Shown here in pieces: positions 9,208-16,953 of a DNA stretch of 27,034 bases; positions within the stretch are counted from its first letter, which is position 1; each line of letters begins with the position of its first letter. This DNA comes from JBGLNJ01 sp964353405 (GTDB taxonomy: Bacteria; Chloroflexota; Anaerolineae; Fen-1058). The notes under the pieces are model-generated. The model did not search any database and had not been told where the DNA came from. It saw nothing but the letters and a program-made list of their open reading frames with translations. The stretch is taken from contig CAYGWJ010000368.1 of NCBI GenBank assembly GCA_964353405.1, positions 1 to 27,034 of the forward strand, given 5' to 3'. The position numbers and the translations under genes are program-made.

Positions 9208-9239
9208 GCTGTTTCCTCGATTCGACTCAGAATCAATCA

Positions 9240-9245
9240 AGTATA
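9240..9245 (-). promoter_or_regulatory. Extended -10 promoter for the Trm112-like gene
   Basis: The minus strand reads TGGTATACT 32 bases before the ATG at 9207. This is an extended -10 with a short leader that includes the GAGGAAA ribosome site. No clear -35 box. Confidence 0.4.
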
Positions 9246-9286
9246 CCACAACAACCCCACGGCGCAAGAACCCGGTCTGGCACACT

Positions 9287-9877
9287 TTACTCGGGTTGCT
9301 TGAGATGCCCGTAGAGCCACCAGAACGATTCGCGCGGGAAGGCATGCGCCAGCGAGCTGTGCCATACAAACGCGCCGCCGATCCAATCGGCGCGCAGACG
9401 CTCGTCGAGCACAAACAGGCGCCGGACGAAGGGCGCCGCTTCTGCGTTGTGCGCCAGTTCATCCAGTAGCAGCGCAATCGCCAGCCGCGTATGCGCTTGA
9501 GCGGGATAGTAGAGCGCTTCTTCGCTGGGCTGTTTAGCGTAATCGTCCAGGTACCACGCCCAGGCGTCCATCCGTCCGCGCAAATCGTGGAGCGCGCGCG
9601 CCTCGTAACGCTCGCGGTGCGCCATGCGCGCCGTCTCAAAGCGCCTGACGGCTTCGTCCAATGTGGATCGTTGCGCCGGCGAAAGCGGGGCGGCGCTCAA
9701 TCGCCGGGCGCGTTCCAGGAATCCGCCGAGCGTGAGCTTGGGAAACTGTTCGCCGCCGGGGCGGGCGGCGTCCATCTGCCAGTATAACACGTCGGATTTG
9801 AGATATGCCTCAAATTCGTCGGCCATCGCCCGGCACGCAGCCAGGTCGGCGTTGGGGTCAAACTCGGTCGCGTCCAT
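9287..9877 (-). CDS. Conserved hypothetical protein, helical
   Basis: A 196-aa soluble, mostly helical protein, rich in Arg, Ala, Trp and Tyr, with no signal peptide or membrane segment. The start ATG at 9877 is preceded by GGAGGTG at ideal spacing and by a good promoter (TTGACG, 17 bp, TAGAAT), so it is surely expressed. Recognisable stretches are RMDAWAWYLDDYA and AQAHTRLAIALLLDEL, which resemble TPR-like helical packing, but no named family is recognised. It is transcribed away from the creatininase-family gene. Confidence 0.75.
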   Translation of the reverse strand: MDATEFDPNADLAACRAMADEFEAYLKSDVLYWQMDAARPGGEQFPKLTLGGFLERARRLSAAPLSPAQRSTLDEAVRRFETARMAHRERYEARALHDLRGRMDAWAWYLDDYAKQPSEEALYYPAQAHTRLAIALLLDELAHNAEAAPFVRRLFVLDERLRADWIGGAFVWHSSLAHAFPRESFWWLYGHLKQPE

Positions 9878-9895
9878 CGTGCACCTCCAGCCAAG

Positions 9896-9924
9896 ATTCT
9901 ACTCGCATCATGCCCGCGCGTCAA
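9896..9924 (-). promoter_or_regulatory. Sigma-70-type promoter (TTGACG-17-TAGAAT)
   Basis: The minus strand has TTGACG (9919-9924) separated by exactly 17 bp from TAGAAT (9896-9901). It lies 19 bp upstream of the ATG at 9877, whose GGAGGTG ribosome site fits between. Confidence 0.6.
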
Positions 9925-9981
9925 CCGGGTCCTGTCAGCGTCCAGATGCGCCATCCATAGTATGCCATCTTGCCTTACTTG

Positions 9982-9990
9982 TGATACAAT
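9982..9990 (+). promoter_or_regulatory. Extended -10 promoter giving a leaderless GTG start
   Basis: TGATACAAT (extended -10 with TACAAT at 9985-9990) ends six bases before the GTG at 9997 that opens the creatininase-family frame. No ribosome site precedes that GTG. The geometry matches the leaderless arrangement seen before the GT39 gene. Confidence 0.45.
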
Positions 9991-9996
9991 CAGTGT

Positions 9997-11097
9997 GTGC
10001 AAGCCTTACACTATGACGAGCTGACCTACCCAGAAGTCGCCGCGTTGCCGCGCAGCGTGCCGCTCGTAATCCCCCTCGGCGGGCCGCCCGACATGGACGC
10101 GCTGGCCCGCAAGTGGCTGCGCGAGGTGGGTCGTACACCCCGGCAAATAGTCGTGCTGCCGCCGTTGCTCCCGGAATGGAATGTGTCCCCGGCCACCTTG
10201 CGCCCCTTCCTGACCACGTTAACCGCATCGCTCAAGGCGCAAGGCTTTCGCCAAATCTGGAAGATCAAATCTCCAACACCCGTAATACGCGCAGGCGCAA
10301 GCGCAGGCGCCGAAAATCCGAAATCTAAAATCGTCCTGATGGCCCTGGGCCATACCGAGCAGCATGGCCTTCACCTGCCGCTTTCCACCGACACGCTGAT
10401 CATTGACGCGATTGCGCGCGGAGTGGAACGGGCGCTCCCCGATGGGATCTTGCGCGTTCCCACACTGCCCTATGGCGTCTCGATGCACCGAGGCCAATTC
10501 CCCGCTACGTTGAGCGTGGAGGGCCGCGCCTGGGAAGATTTGGTTCTGGAATCGGTCGGCTGGTTCGTCGAGCGTGGGTTCGACAAATTCTATCTCATCA
10601 ATGGACACGGCGGCAATCACTCGTTCCTGGTCAATGTCGTCAAATATGCAGGCGACCGCTGGCCGCACATTTTCTGCGCTACGTCGTTTTTGCATCTCAC
10701 CGCGTCCGGCTACAAGGAAATCCAGCGACTGCGTGAATCGGCGTTTCCTGGCGGGATGGGTCATGCCTGCGAGCTGGAAACGTCGTACATCTTGCATCTG
10801 CGCCCCGAGCTGGTTCACATGGAGCGCGCGGTGGACGAGGTGAATTTCATCGCCACGCCGGAATACTACATGGACTGGCTGGAAGGTGGTGCGCTCATCG
10901 CCAATCCGCCGTGGACGGACGACACGCTCACCGGCGCGTACGGCCAGCCCTCGGTCGCCACGGCGGAAAAAGGACGCGCCTGGCTGGCGGCGGCGATTGC
11001 CGAAAAGGTCGAGCACGTCCACGAGATCGTTGAGCAGCAGGAGCGGCGTGTCGCGCGACGAGCGCAAATTCTGAATCGCACAAGAAAGAGAGACTGA
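9997..11097 (+). CDS. Creatininase-family metal-dependent amidohydrolase with degenerate N-terminal half-domain
   Basis: A 366-aa protein. From about residue 111 it is a typical creatininase-family (PF02633) enzyme. IVLMALGHTEQHGLHLPLST holds E121 and H123 and is followed by D132; INGHGGN holds H204; GHACELETS holds E259. These are the expected ligands for the two-metal site. Family members hydrolyse cyclic or linear amides (creatinine, formamides, precursors of peptide cofactors such as mycofactocin), so the substrate here is open. Residues 1-90 (LTYPEVAALPRSVPLVIPLG up to GFRQIWKI) resemble the start and middle of the same fold but lack all ligands. A linker made of short repeats (RAGASAGAENPKSK) joins the two parts. 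The GTG start has no ribosome site. Confidence 0.85.
   Translation: MQALHYDELTYPEVAALPRSVPLVIPLGGPPDMDALARKWLREVGRTPRQIVVLPPLLPEWNVSPATLRPFLTTLTASLKAQGFRQIWKIKSPTPVIRAGASAGAENPKSKIVLMALGHTEQHGLHLPLSTDTLIIDAIARGVERALPDGILRVPTLPYGVSMHRGQFPATLSVEGRAWEDLVLESVGWFVERGFDKFYLINGHGGNHSFLVNVVKYAGDRWPHIFCATSFLHLTASGYKEIQRLRESAFPGGMGHACELETSYILHLRPELVHMERAVDEVNFIATPEYYMDWLEGGALIANPPWTDDTLTGAYGQPSVATAEKGRAWLAAAIAEKVEHVHEIVEQQERRVARRAQILNRTRKRD
10314..10334 (+). repeat. Heptanucleotide repeat (AAATCNN)x3 inside the creatininase gene
   Basis: Three consecutive 7-bp units AAATCCG, AAATCTA and AAATCGT lie in the linker between the N-terminal half-domain and the catalytic domain. They directly follow a GC-rich direct repeat (GCGCAGGCGC twice, within 10290-10311). 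Confidence 0.7.
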
Positions 11098-11098
11098 C

Positions 11099-11225
11099 AT
11101 GACGAACACAGTTCCTGACAATTTCAAAGAAATACCTGGGCGTGGACAAGTATCCCTATCGGCGACCCGGCGAAGCGCGGGTCACCTACAAGATCGAACC
11201 GGAGCATGTGACCGCCTCGCAGTGA
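11099..11225 (+). pseudogene. Small protein gene broken by a one-base frameshift
   Basis: The ATG at 11099 follows the creatininase stop by one base. Read directly, the frame gives MTNTVPDNFKEIPGRG and then an unlikely sequence. If one A of the AAA run near 11128 is dropped, it becomes MTNTVPDNFKKYLGVDKYPY followed by RRPGEARVTYKIEPEHVTASQ and a stop at 11223-11225, which has much more protein-like composition. This suggests a 41-residue protein with a single-base insertion, a sequencing error, or a remnant. No family is recognised. Confidence 0.35.
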
Positions 11226-11269
11226 CCAGCCGGCCTGGCAACTCGTCTGAGTGAGAGGAAGGAGGAGCC

Positions 11270-14200
11270 ATGTATTGCCCCAAGTGTTCTCGCCCCAACC
11301 CGCCGGATGCAGACAAGTGCAAGTGCGGGCAGGCAACACACCACTTTCGTGAGCGCGTGTTCATCGGGCGGCAGTTCATCTTTGTGCAGGCGGATCAAGC
11401 GCATCCCATCGCGCTCAAGGTGGATGACGCCGTGCAGACGTTTCACGCGCCCGCCATCCTTTCGCGCCACCAGCATGCGGTGGGCTTTGGCGATGAGCCA
11501 CTTGAGGACAAACCTTCGGTGCGCGATGTCCAGGTCAGTCCTCAAGCCAGGAAACGGTCGTACATCGCGCCATTGCCCGATCAAAACAAATTGCCACTTC
11601 CTTCCCTCGATCTTCTGACCGTCATCACCGACTGCAAGATTTACAAGCCCGGCGGCGAGGCATGTGTGTTCATCATCGCGCCGGACGCAGCGGGCAATGT
11701 TGTGTCGCTCGAAATCAAGCTGGCCGGGATTAAAGTCTACGAAGCGCAGATCATGCTCGACGCAGACGGCCTGGCGCTGCACCGCTACCCGGACTTGCGA
11801 GAGGGCGAGTATGCCGTGCAGGTCACACGGCCCGGCGCAAGCGGCGTGCAGGCCGCTTGCGAATTCAGCGTGGCCGAGTTCACGCTCTCCCCGCTCATCG
11901 CCACGCTTGAAAAGCATACGTACGCCCAGCAGCATTTAAAGTTTACCCTCAAACTGCTCCTGCTTTCGGTACCCTATTCCGGACAGGTCGAGTTCGGCCT
12001 GCAGTGCCAGGTGTGTGGCGAGCGCGTCGTCGCCACGCAGACGGCCCAGGCCAAAGACGGCCTGGTCTATGGCGACCTGGACCTTTCCAATCACGGCGGG
12101 CCGTTCCACGTCCAGGTGACCACGCCCGACGGCAACACGGCGCTCGTCTCGTTTCCTGGCACAGGCGCAATGGAGCGCGAGCATATCCAGATCAATCCGC
12201 TCGGCCAGGCCGTGGAAGCCGGGCTGTTGCCGTGGCAAGACGCCCAGCCCGTGCGCGGATTTTACATTGGCGCGGGCGAGATGAACATGGCGCCGCTGAT
12301 GCTGGCAAGTGTCCACGCGGCAAGGGGCAGGCTGCAGGTCGCAAGTCGCATGTCGCAAGTTCAGATTGTGGCGTTTGACCCGCGCCAGGGGACGTGTCGA
12401 GTCGTTGAGCACGGCGGTCTCGAACGCGGCGGAATCATCGAGTTCGATGTACAAGCGCCCTACACACTGTTCACCGTCGGCGCGTTCACGCAAGACAAGC
12501 CGTTCGAAGGTTGGGGCGTCGTCGTCAAGCCGGTCGGGTTCGAGGCTAAACTGGCAACACCCGCGACAGCCCGACCGGGTGAAGAGATCGGCATTGAAAT
12601 CGCTCTCTCTTCGCTCAACGCTCCCGCCCTTCGGGCGTCTACGCTCAACGCCCCCTGCCTGCTGCTGGTCTACGACGCCCGCCTGGAGCACGAAAGCCCC
12701 GTGCCAAAACTTGCCCGGCGCATCTATGACAGCATCCGCGACGCGACGGGCAACCTGCGCGCGGGCCAGGCGCCAGATGGAAATGACCAACAATGGGCGC
12801 CGCCCGATGACCGGATGTTTCTTCGGGCGATGGGCGGCGCTCCGGTGATGTTGCAGGCTGCCGTTTCGCCGGCCGCGTTCAAGCGTGCAATGCCGGCCAC
12901 ACCGAGTTTCGCCCAAGCAGAAGTAAAAGCGCCTGCGATGGTCGTCGCGCCATCGCGCATGGAATTTCCAGAGCTGGCCTACATCGAATTTTTCGAGGTT
13001 GACGGCCGGGTCTCGCGCGCCGTCAAACTGGGCGACCAGATCGGGACGTGGCGCGTGCGCGCGTACGTATTTAAAGGCGCAGACTATGTCGAGCTCACGT
13101 CCGACGTGCAGGCCGACAAGCCGCTCTATGCCGAGTTGGATCTACCCGCCATCGCCAGTGTCGGCGATGACATCCTGGCCTCGGTCAATTACAGCACACG
13201 TGAACCGGCCGAGTTGATCATTGCCACAGCGACGAGCCAGACACGTCGCCAGGTCAAGGGCAGCGGCCTGGAGCGCTTTTCCATCCAGGGGCCCGGGCGC
13301 GTTGAGGTGCGCATTGAAAGCGCGACCGATTCCGATTGGACCGTGCGCGATGTGCTGTGGCCCGGCAAGCAAATCGTCACGGCCTCGCGCCTGATGATTT
13401 TGGACAAGGGTCAGACCGCGCGCGGCGAAAAGGTGGTGGTCTATGCCACGCCAGGCCAGACGCTCAAGGACACGATCACCGCACTCTTCCATTATCCCTT
13501 TGGCTGAGCGGAGCAAACCTCGTCCGCCCTGTATGGGTTGGCTGTAGCGTATCGAGGGATCACCAGCGGAATCGTGCCGGGCGACCTGCCCACGACGAAT
13601 GGCCGTATCCTGGCTGGACTGCAGCGCCTCTCAACCTTCCAGCATCCCGATGGCATGTTTTCCATCTGGTGCGGCGGCCAGCCGGGCGTGGACATTACGG
13701 CGCGCGTGGCGCATCGCCTGTTGGGCCTGCGGAGCCTGCCGTATCCCGACTCGGAGGCGATGCTCGCCAAAGCGCAGGACGCATTGCTCAGGGCCAGGTA
13801 TCATGACAACGCGCTCTTGCCGCTGAACTCCGGTTTCCGCCGAAAAATGGACAGCGCGGAAGACGCCGTGGCACATTATTTCGCAGGCGACCGCGCCCCG
13901 GCTCTCAAGCTCCTGCGTAAAACCGTGCGACACGAGGGCGGTAAGGCCCATTGGAAGTCCACCTCGGCCTGGGGCGGCGATCTGGAAGTGACGGCCGATG
14001 CCGCCCGCGTGATGCACGACGCGAGCGACGAGCTGTTCCGCCCGGCGTTCGCCTTCGTCACCGGCAAGTTGGTCAATGGTATGTTGTATTCCACCGCCGA
14101 CACGCGCGCACTGGTGGAGCTATTGGCCTCGCTCAAGTTCGACCAGGCTGCTCGCGCCGTGATAGACGGGCAAGACGTTGTGCTGGGCGAAAAGAGTATC

Positions 14201-14590
14201 GGCAGACAAGTGACGGCGCTCAGCGATAACCTCATCGTGCGCGTGGACGAGGAAATCGAAATCAATCATCTGGAGCCGCGCGCCGATTTCCAGTTTGCGG
14301 TGAAACCGACCAGGACCAAACTCGGCTTGGGCGAGCGCGTCCAAATCACTGTCACGCCCAAGCAGCAGACCATCGCTCCGCTGGCGCGGCTGTTCTTGCC
14401 GGGCAACCTGGCTCTGCTCAAAGGCGGGGCCAACGCGCAGACCGCTCACCTGCCCATCGAGCAAAAGGAGCTGACGGTGGATGCGGTAGCCGTGCGGCCC
14501 GGGCGCGGCTGGTTGTATGTGTCGGTCCATGATATGTACGACGCCGACCAGGTCGGCACGTCGCCGGGAATTGAAATCAGCGTGAAATGA
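11270..14590 (+). CDS. Alpha-2-macroglobulin-like protein with zinc ribbon and in-frame TGA at the thioester cysteine
   Basis: The start ATG at 11270 has AAGGAGGAG before it. Residues 3-19 form a zinc ribbon (C3, C6, C17, C19) and no signal peptide is present, so the protein should be cytoplasmic unless exported by another route. Macroglobulin-type beta domains follow, for example LLTVITDCKIYKPGGEACVF and LHRYPDLREGEYAVQVT. At codon 746 the frame reads YPFG-TGA-AEQTSSALYG. In alpha-2-macroglobulins this position is the Cys of the CxEQ thioester. The same frame then continues as the alpha-helical thioester domain (HPDGMFSIW, SAWGGDLEVTADAA) and a C-terminal beta domain to 14590, in total 1106 residues if TGA is decoded. 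Without readthrough the first product is 745 aa, and the second part (13538-14590) lacks a start signal. Heptad repeats interrupt the gene at 12334. Selenocysteine insertion or a nonsense mutation are both possible. Confidence 0.75.
12334..12361 (+). repeat. Heptanucleotide repeat (GCAAGTC-like)x4 in the macroglobulin gene
   Basis: Four 7-bp units GCAGGTC, GCAAGTC, GCATGTC and GCAAGTT encode part of GRLQVASRMSQVQ. They are the same type of heptad as found in three other genes of the window. Confidence 0.75.
12612..12651 (+). repeat. Direct repeat CGCTCAACGC flanking a small palindrome
   Basis: CGCTCAACGC occurs at 12612-12621 and again at 12642-12651, a 30-bp period. Between them lies the palindrome CGCCCTTCGGGCG (12625-12637). 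In protein this gives LNAPALRAST followed by LNAP, an in-frame ten-residue insertion or duplication between two macroglobulin domains. Confidence 0.6.
13505..13507 (+). other. In-frame TGA at the thioester Cys codon (candidate selenocysteine)
   Basis: TGA stands between GGC (Gly745) and GCG-GAG-CAA (Ala-Glu-Gln). The family consensus at this point is YPFGCAEQTSS. Cys is TGC or TGT, one base from TGA. Several other genes in the window end in TGA as a true stop (for example the radical SAM gene and the recombinase), so the codon is not globally reassigned. Confidence 0.6.
13522..13542 (+). promoter_or_regulatory. Candidate bacterial SECIS-like stem-loop
   Basis: GTCCGCCC (13522-13529) can pair with GGGTTGGC (13535-13542), using seven of eight positions including two G-U pairs, around the loop TGTAT. 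The loop begins 22 nt after the TGA and has G as its second base. This fits the published general rules for bacterial SECIS elements: loop within about 16-37 nt of UGA and a G among the first two loop bases. Short GC-rich hairpins are common by chance, so the element alone proves nothing. Confidence 0.3.
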
Positions 14591-14593
14591 CCG

Positions 14594-15415
14594 ATGACTG
14601 TATCTACTCTAAATCTTTCCATCGCCGATATACCGGTAACGTTGCGCCTCAATAACCTCGACGAGCCGATGCGCGCCCGCCTCCTGGAGCGCTATGCGCC
14701 GTTCGTGGCAGCCGCGCCATCCAAAGCGATTTCAATTGATGTGCAGGTCGAGCCGGGACCCGAGTACATTCAGTTCGAATCGGCAGAGACATGGCAGATC
14801 AAAAACACTGTGCAGGCTGGCCGCCTCGAATTCGAGTCATACATGGAAAAGGGGTGGGTGGACTTGACGGCTGGCTATGGCGCGCTGACCCTGAGGCCAA
14901 AGGGCGATACGGAAAATTTCCTCCGGGTATTGTATGCCAGGCAATGCCTGGATCACGGTGCGCTCTTGCTGCATGCCAGTGGGGTCATACGACAGGGAAA
15001 AGGTTATGTGTTCTTTGGGCCATCGGGCAGCGGCAAGACGACCATCTCGGAGCTGTCGCTCGACCATACCGTTCTGAGTGACGATTTGGTGATCGTCAAG
15101 AAATGCGGCCGGACCTGCCGTGTGTACGGTGTGCCCTTTCGAGGAGATTTGCCGGAAGCGCCCCGCACGAACGCCGAGGCCGATTTGCGGGGGCTGTTCA
15201 TGCTGGTCAAGGCGGACGAGCATCGGCTCGCGCCCGTATCTGCGCCCGAAGCGGTGGCGCGGCTTGCGGCGTGTGTGCCCTTTGTCATGTCTCAGCCCGC
15301 CAATGCCGGACGAGTGGCTGAACTTTGCGCAGACATGGTCGCCTCGGCGCCGGTGTTCGCTTTGCACTTTCGGCGGGAGGCTGGCTTTTGGAGTGTGATA
15401 GATGAACTCGGATAA
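14594..15415 (+). CDS. HPr kinase/phosphorylase-like protein of RiPP type
   Basis: A 273-aa protein starting three bases after the macroglobulin stop. The C-terminal half is an HprK-like P-loop domain: LLLHASGVIRQGKGYVF, Walker A GPSGSGKT (142-149), then VLSDDLVIV with D163/D164 as the expected catalytic and metal-binding acidic residues. The N-terminal 110 residues replace the usual HprK N-domain. Stand-alone HprK homologues of this kind occur beside PqqD-like proteins in peptide-modification clusters. In the lasso peptide paeninodin such a kinase phosphorylates the C-terminal serine of the precursor. The precursor-like peptide encoded here also ends in serine, which makes it the obvious candidate substrate. 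The last 14 bases overlap the PqqD-like gene. Confidence 0.82.
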   Translation: MTVSTLNLSIADIPVTLRLNNLDEPMRARLLERYAPFVAAAPSKAISIDVQVEPGPEYIQFESAETWQIKNTVQAGRLEFESYMEKGWVDLTAGYGALTLRPKGDTENFLRVLYARQCLDHGALLLHASGVIRQGKGYVFFGPSGSGKTTISELSLDHTVLSDDLVIVKKCGRTCRVYGVPFRGDLPEAPRTNAEADLRGLFMLVKADEHRLAPVSAPEAVARLAACVPFVMSQPANAGRVAELCADMVASAPVFALHFRREAGFWSVIDELG

Positions 15416-15689
15416 ATACCCTGTGCCACATCCTCAGGTCGGAGCGCGAGTGGTAGATGGTGAGGCTGTGATTATCCTGGCGGACTCGGGTAACGTGAAT
15501 GTGTTCAATCCGGCCGGCACACGCATCTGGGAGCTGGCCGACGGCTCCCGCAGCGTCCGGCAGATTGCCGATGCGATTGTGGCAGAATACGAGGTGACGC
15601 CAGACGCCGCACTGCAAGACGTGACCGAGTTTGTACAGAAACTGGTTGACGCTCGCGCCTTGACACTTCAGGATACGCCCAAACTTTGA
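15402..15689 (+). CDS. PqqD-like RiPP precursor recognition element
   Basis: A 95-aa protein of the PqqD family (PF05402): VVDGEAVIILADSGNVNVFN, then AGTRIWELADGSRSVRQIAD and a C-terminal helix. PqqD-like domains form a winged helix that binds the leader of a ribosomally made peptide and presents it to the modifying enzyme, usually a radical SAM protein. Its gene overlaps both neighbours: 14 bases with the kinase and four with the radical SAM gene (TTGA). The three products are therefore made in step. Confidence 0.88.
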   Translation: MNSDKYPVPHPQVGARVVDGEAVIILADSGNVNVFNPAGTRIWELADGSRSVRQIADAIVAEYEVTPDAALQDVTEFVQKLVDARALTLQDTPKL

Positions 15690-16822
15690 TTAGCCTCAGA
15701 AGACCATTGACAACATCACCCAATTTATACCAACAGATGGTTGCCCGATCTCAGAAGCAGCATCGTCTGTTCAGCGCACATTGGGAGCTGACCTATCGCT
15801 GCAACGAACGTTGCACACATTGTTACCTGCAAGTGTTGCCCCCTTCCGCCAAGGTCCCCGGCGAGCTGACCACGCAAGAATGCTTGCGTGTGGTGGACGA
15901 ATTGGCCGCATTGGGCGTGTTGAACCTGACGCTGTCCGGCGGCGAGCTTTTGGTGCGCCGTGACTTGTTCGAGATTGCGGAATACGCGCGTTCCAAGCAC
16001 TTTGTCTTGCGCCTGTTTACCAACGGCATTCTGATCAAGCCGGCCGTCGCCGACCGCCTCGCCGCTCTGCATCCTTACGCGGTCGAGGTGAGCCTGTATG
16101 GCGCAGAGGCCGCATCGCACGAGGTCATCACGCGCCGTCCGCGTTCGTTCGAGTTGTCCATTCGGGCGCTGAGTCTCTTGCGCGAGCGGGGCGTGCGCAC
16201 CGTGGTCAAGACGCCGCTGATGCGCCACAACGTGCGACAGTTTCGCGCGCTCCGAGCCCTGGCGGAAGAGTTGGGAGCGCAATTCCGTTACGACATCACG
16301 ATCACGCCCCAGGATACCGGCGGCCTCTCGCCCTTGCAGCATCGCCTCACCGACGACGACTTGCTGTGGCTGTTTCGTACAGAGTTGGACCCGGCGTTGT
16401 GGGCGGGTCGGGTCGTGTCGCCGGACCAGCGCACTTGCGGGATGGCGTCCAGCGCGTTGGTCATTGATCCGTATGGCAATGTATTTCCTTGTGTTCAGAC
16501 GCGCATCGTCGCTGGCAATGTCCGTGAGCAATCGCTGCAGACGATCTGGCAAAGTGAGACGCTCTGCGGCCTGGCCAGGCTGACGCTGAACGAGCTGCCG
16601 GTGTGCCGCACGTGCGAGCTTAGAAACTTGTGCGTGCGCTGCCATGGATTGGCGCAAGTGGAAGATGGCGACCTGCGCGGCCCTGCCTCTGTCAACTGCC
16701 GCGAGGCGCTGGCGCGGCGCCAGGCGTTGATTGAAAAAAGAGTGCTGCCCGCCGACATTCCCATCCCGGCTCATTTGCAGTCGCCGGTCTGGTGGCGGAT
16801 GCCCGTTCAAGAGCTTGCCTGA
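15686..16822 (+). CDS. Radical SAM/SPASM peptide-modifying enzyme
   Basis: 378 aa from a TTG that overlaps the PqqD stop; an ATG 17 codons in (15737) is an alternative. The radical SAM cluster is C39-x3-C43-x2-C46 (TYRCNERCTHC), with the SGGE motif at 84-87. The C-terminal SPASM domain carries C251, C269, C307, C310, C316, C319 and C338, enough for auxiliary Fe-S clusters. SPASM enzymes next to PqqD proteins mature peptides (PqqE, mycofactocin MftC, sactipeptide and cyclophane synthases) by forming C-C or C-S bonds. The adjacent peptide gene supports that role. The actual cross-link cannot be told from sequence. Confidence 0.9.
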   Translation: MISLRRPLTTSPNLYQQMVARSQKQHRLFSAHWELTYRCNERCTHCYLQVLPPSAKVPGELTTQECLRVVDELAALGVLNLTLSGGELLVRRDLFEIAEYARSKHFVLRLFTNGILIKPAVADRLAALHPYAVEVSLYGAEAASHEVITRRPRSFELSIRALSLLRERGVRTVVKTPLMRHNVRQFRALRALAEELGAQFRYDITITPQDTGGLSPLQHRLTDDDLLWLFRTELDPALWAGRVVSPDQRTCGMASSALVIDPYGNVFPCVQTRIVAGNVREQSLQTIWQSETLCGLARLTLNELPVCRTCELRNLCVRCHGLAQVEDGDLRGPASVNCREALARRQALIEKRVLPADIPIPAHLQSPVWWRMPVQELA

Positions 16823-16953
16823 ACCCTGGCTATGCCCGGCCAGAACGCCGCGTGGGCTCCCAGAGATTCCACCACACGGGTCGAAGCGCGAACATGGACG
16901 CGTCCACCAGGATCACATGGTCTTGTACTCTATCCTTCAAAAGGAGATGCCGC

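Noticed and set aside
11936..12916. 326-codon open frame on the minus strand
   Set aside because: Antisense to the macroglobulin gene, with unlikely composition and no conserved motif.
13505..13507. Genome-wide reassignment of TGA to tryptophan
   Set aside because: Many genes in the window end in TGA at plausible C-termini and use TGG for Trp, and Trp would not fit the thioester position.
13538..14590. The part after the TGA as an independent gene starting at TTG 13538
   Set aside because: No ribosome site precedes it, its frame is the same as that of the upstream part, and it begins within the thioester helix, so it is the second half of one protein.
15725..16810. 361-codon open frame on the minus strand
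   Set aside because: Antisense to the radical SAM gene, whose CxxxCxxC and SPASM motifs fix the true strand.
16792..16953. N-terminal extension of the precursor peptide
   Set aside because: It overlaps the end of the radical SAM gene out of frame, and the strong AAGGAG site marks the ATG at 16954.
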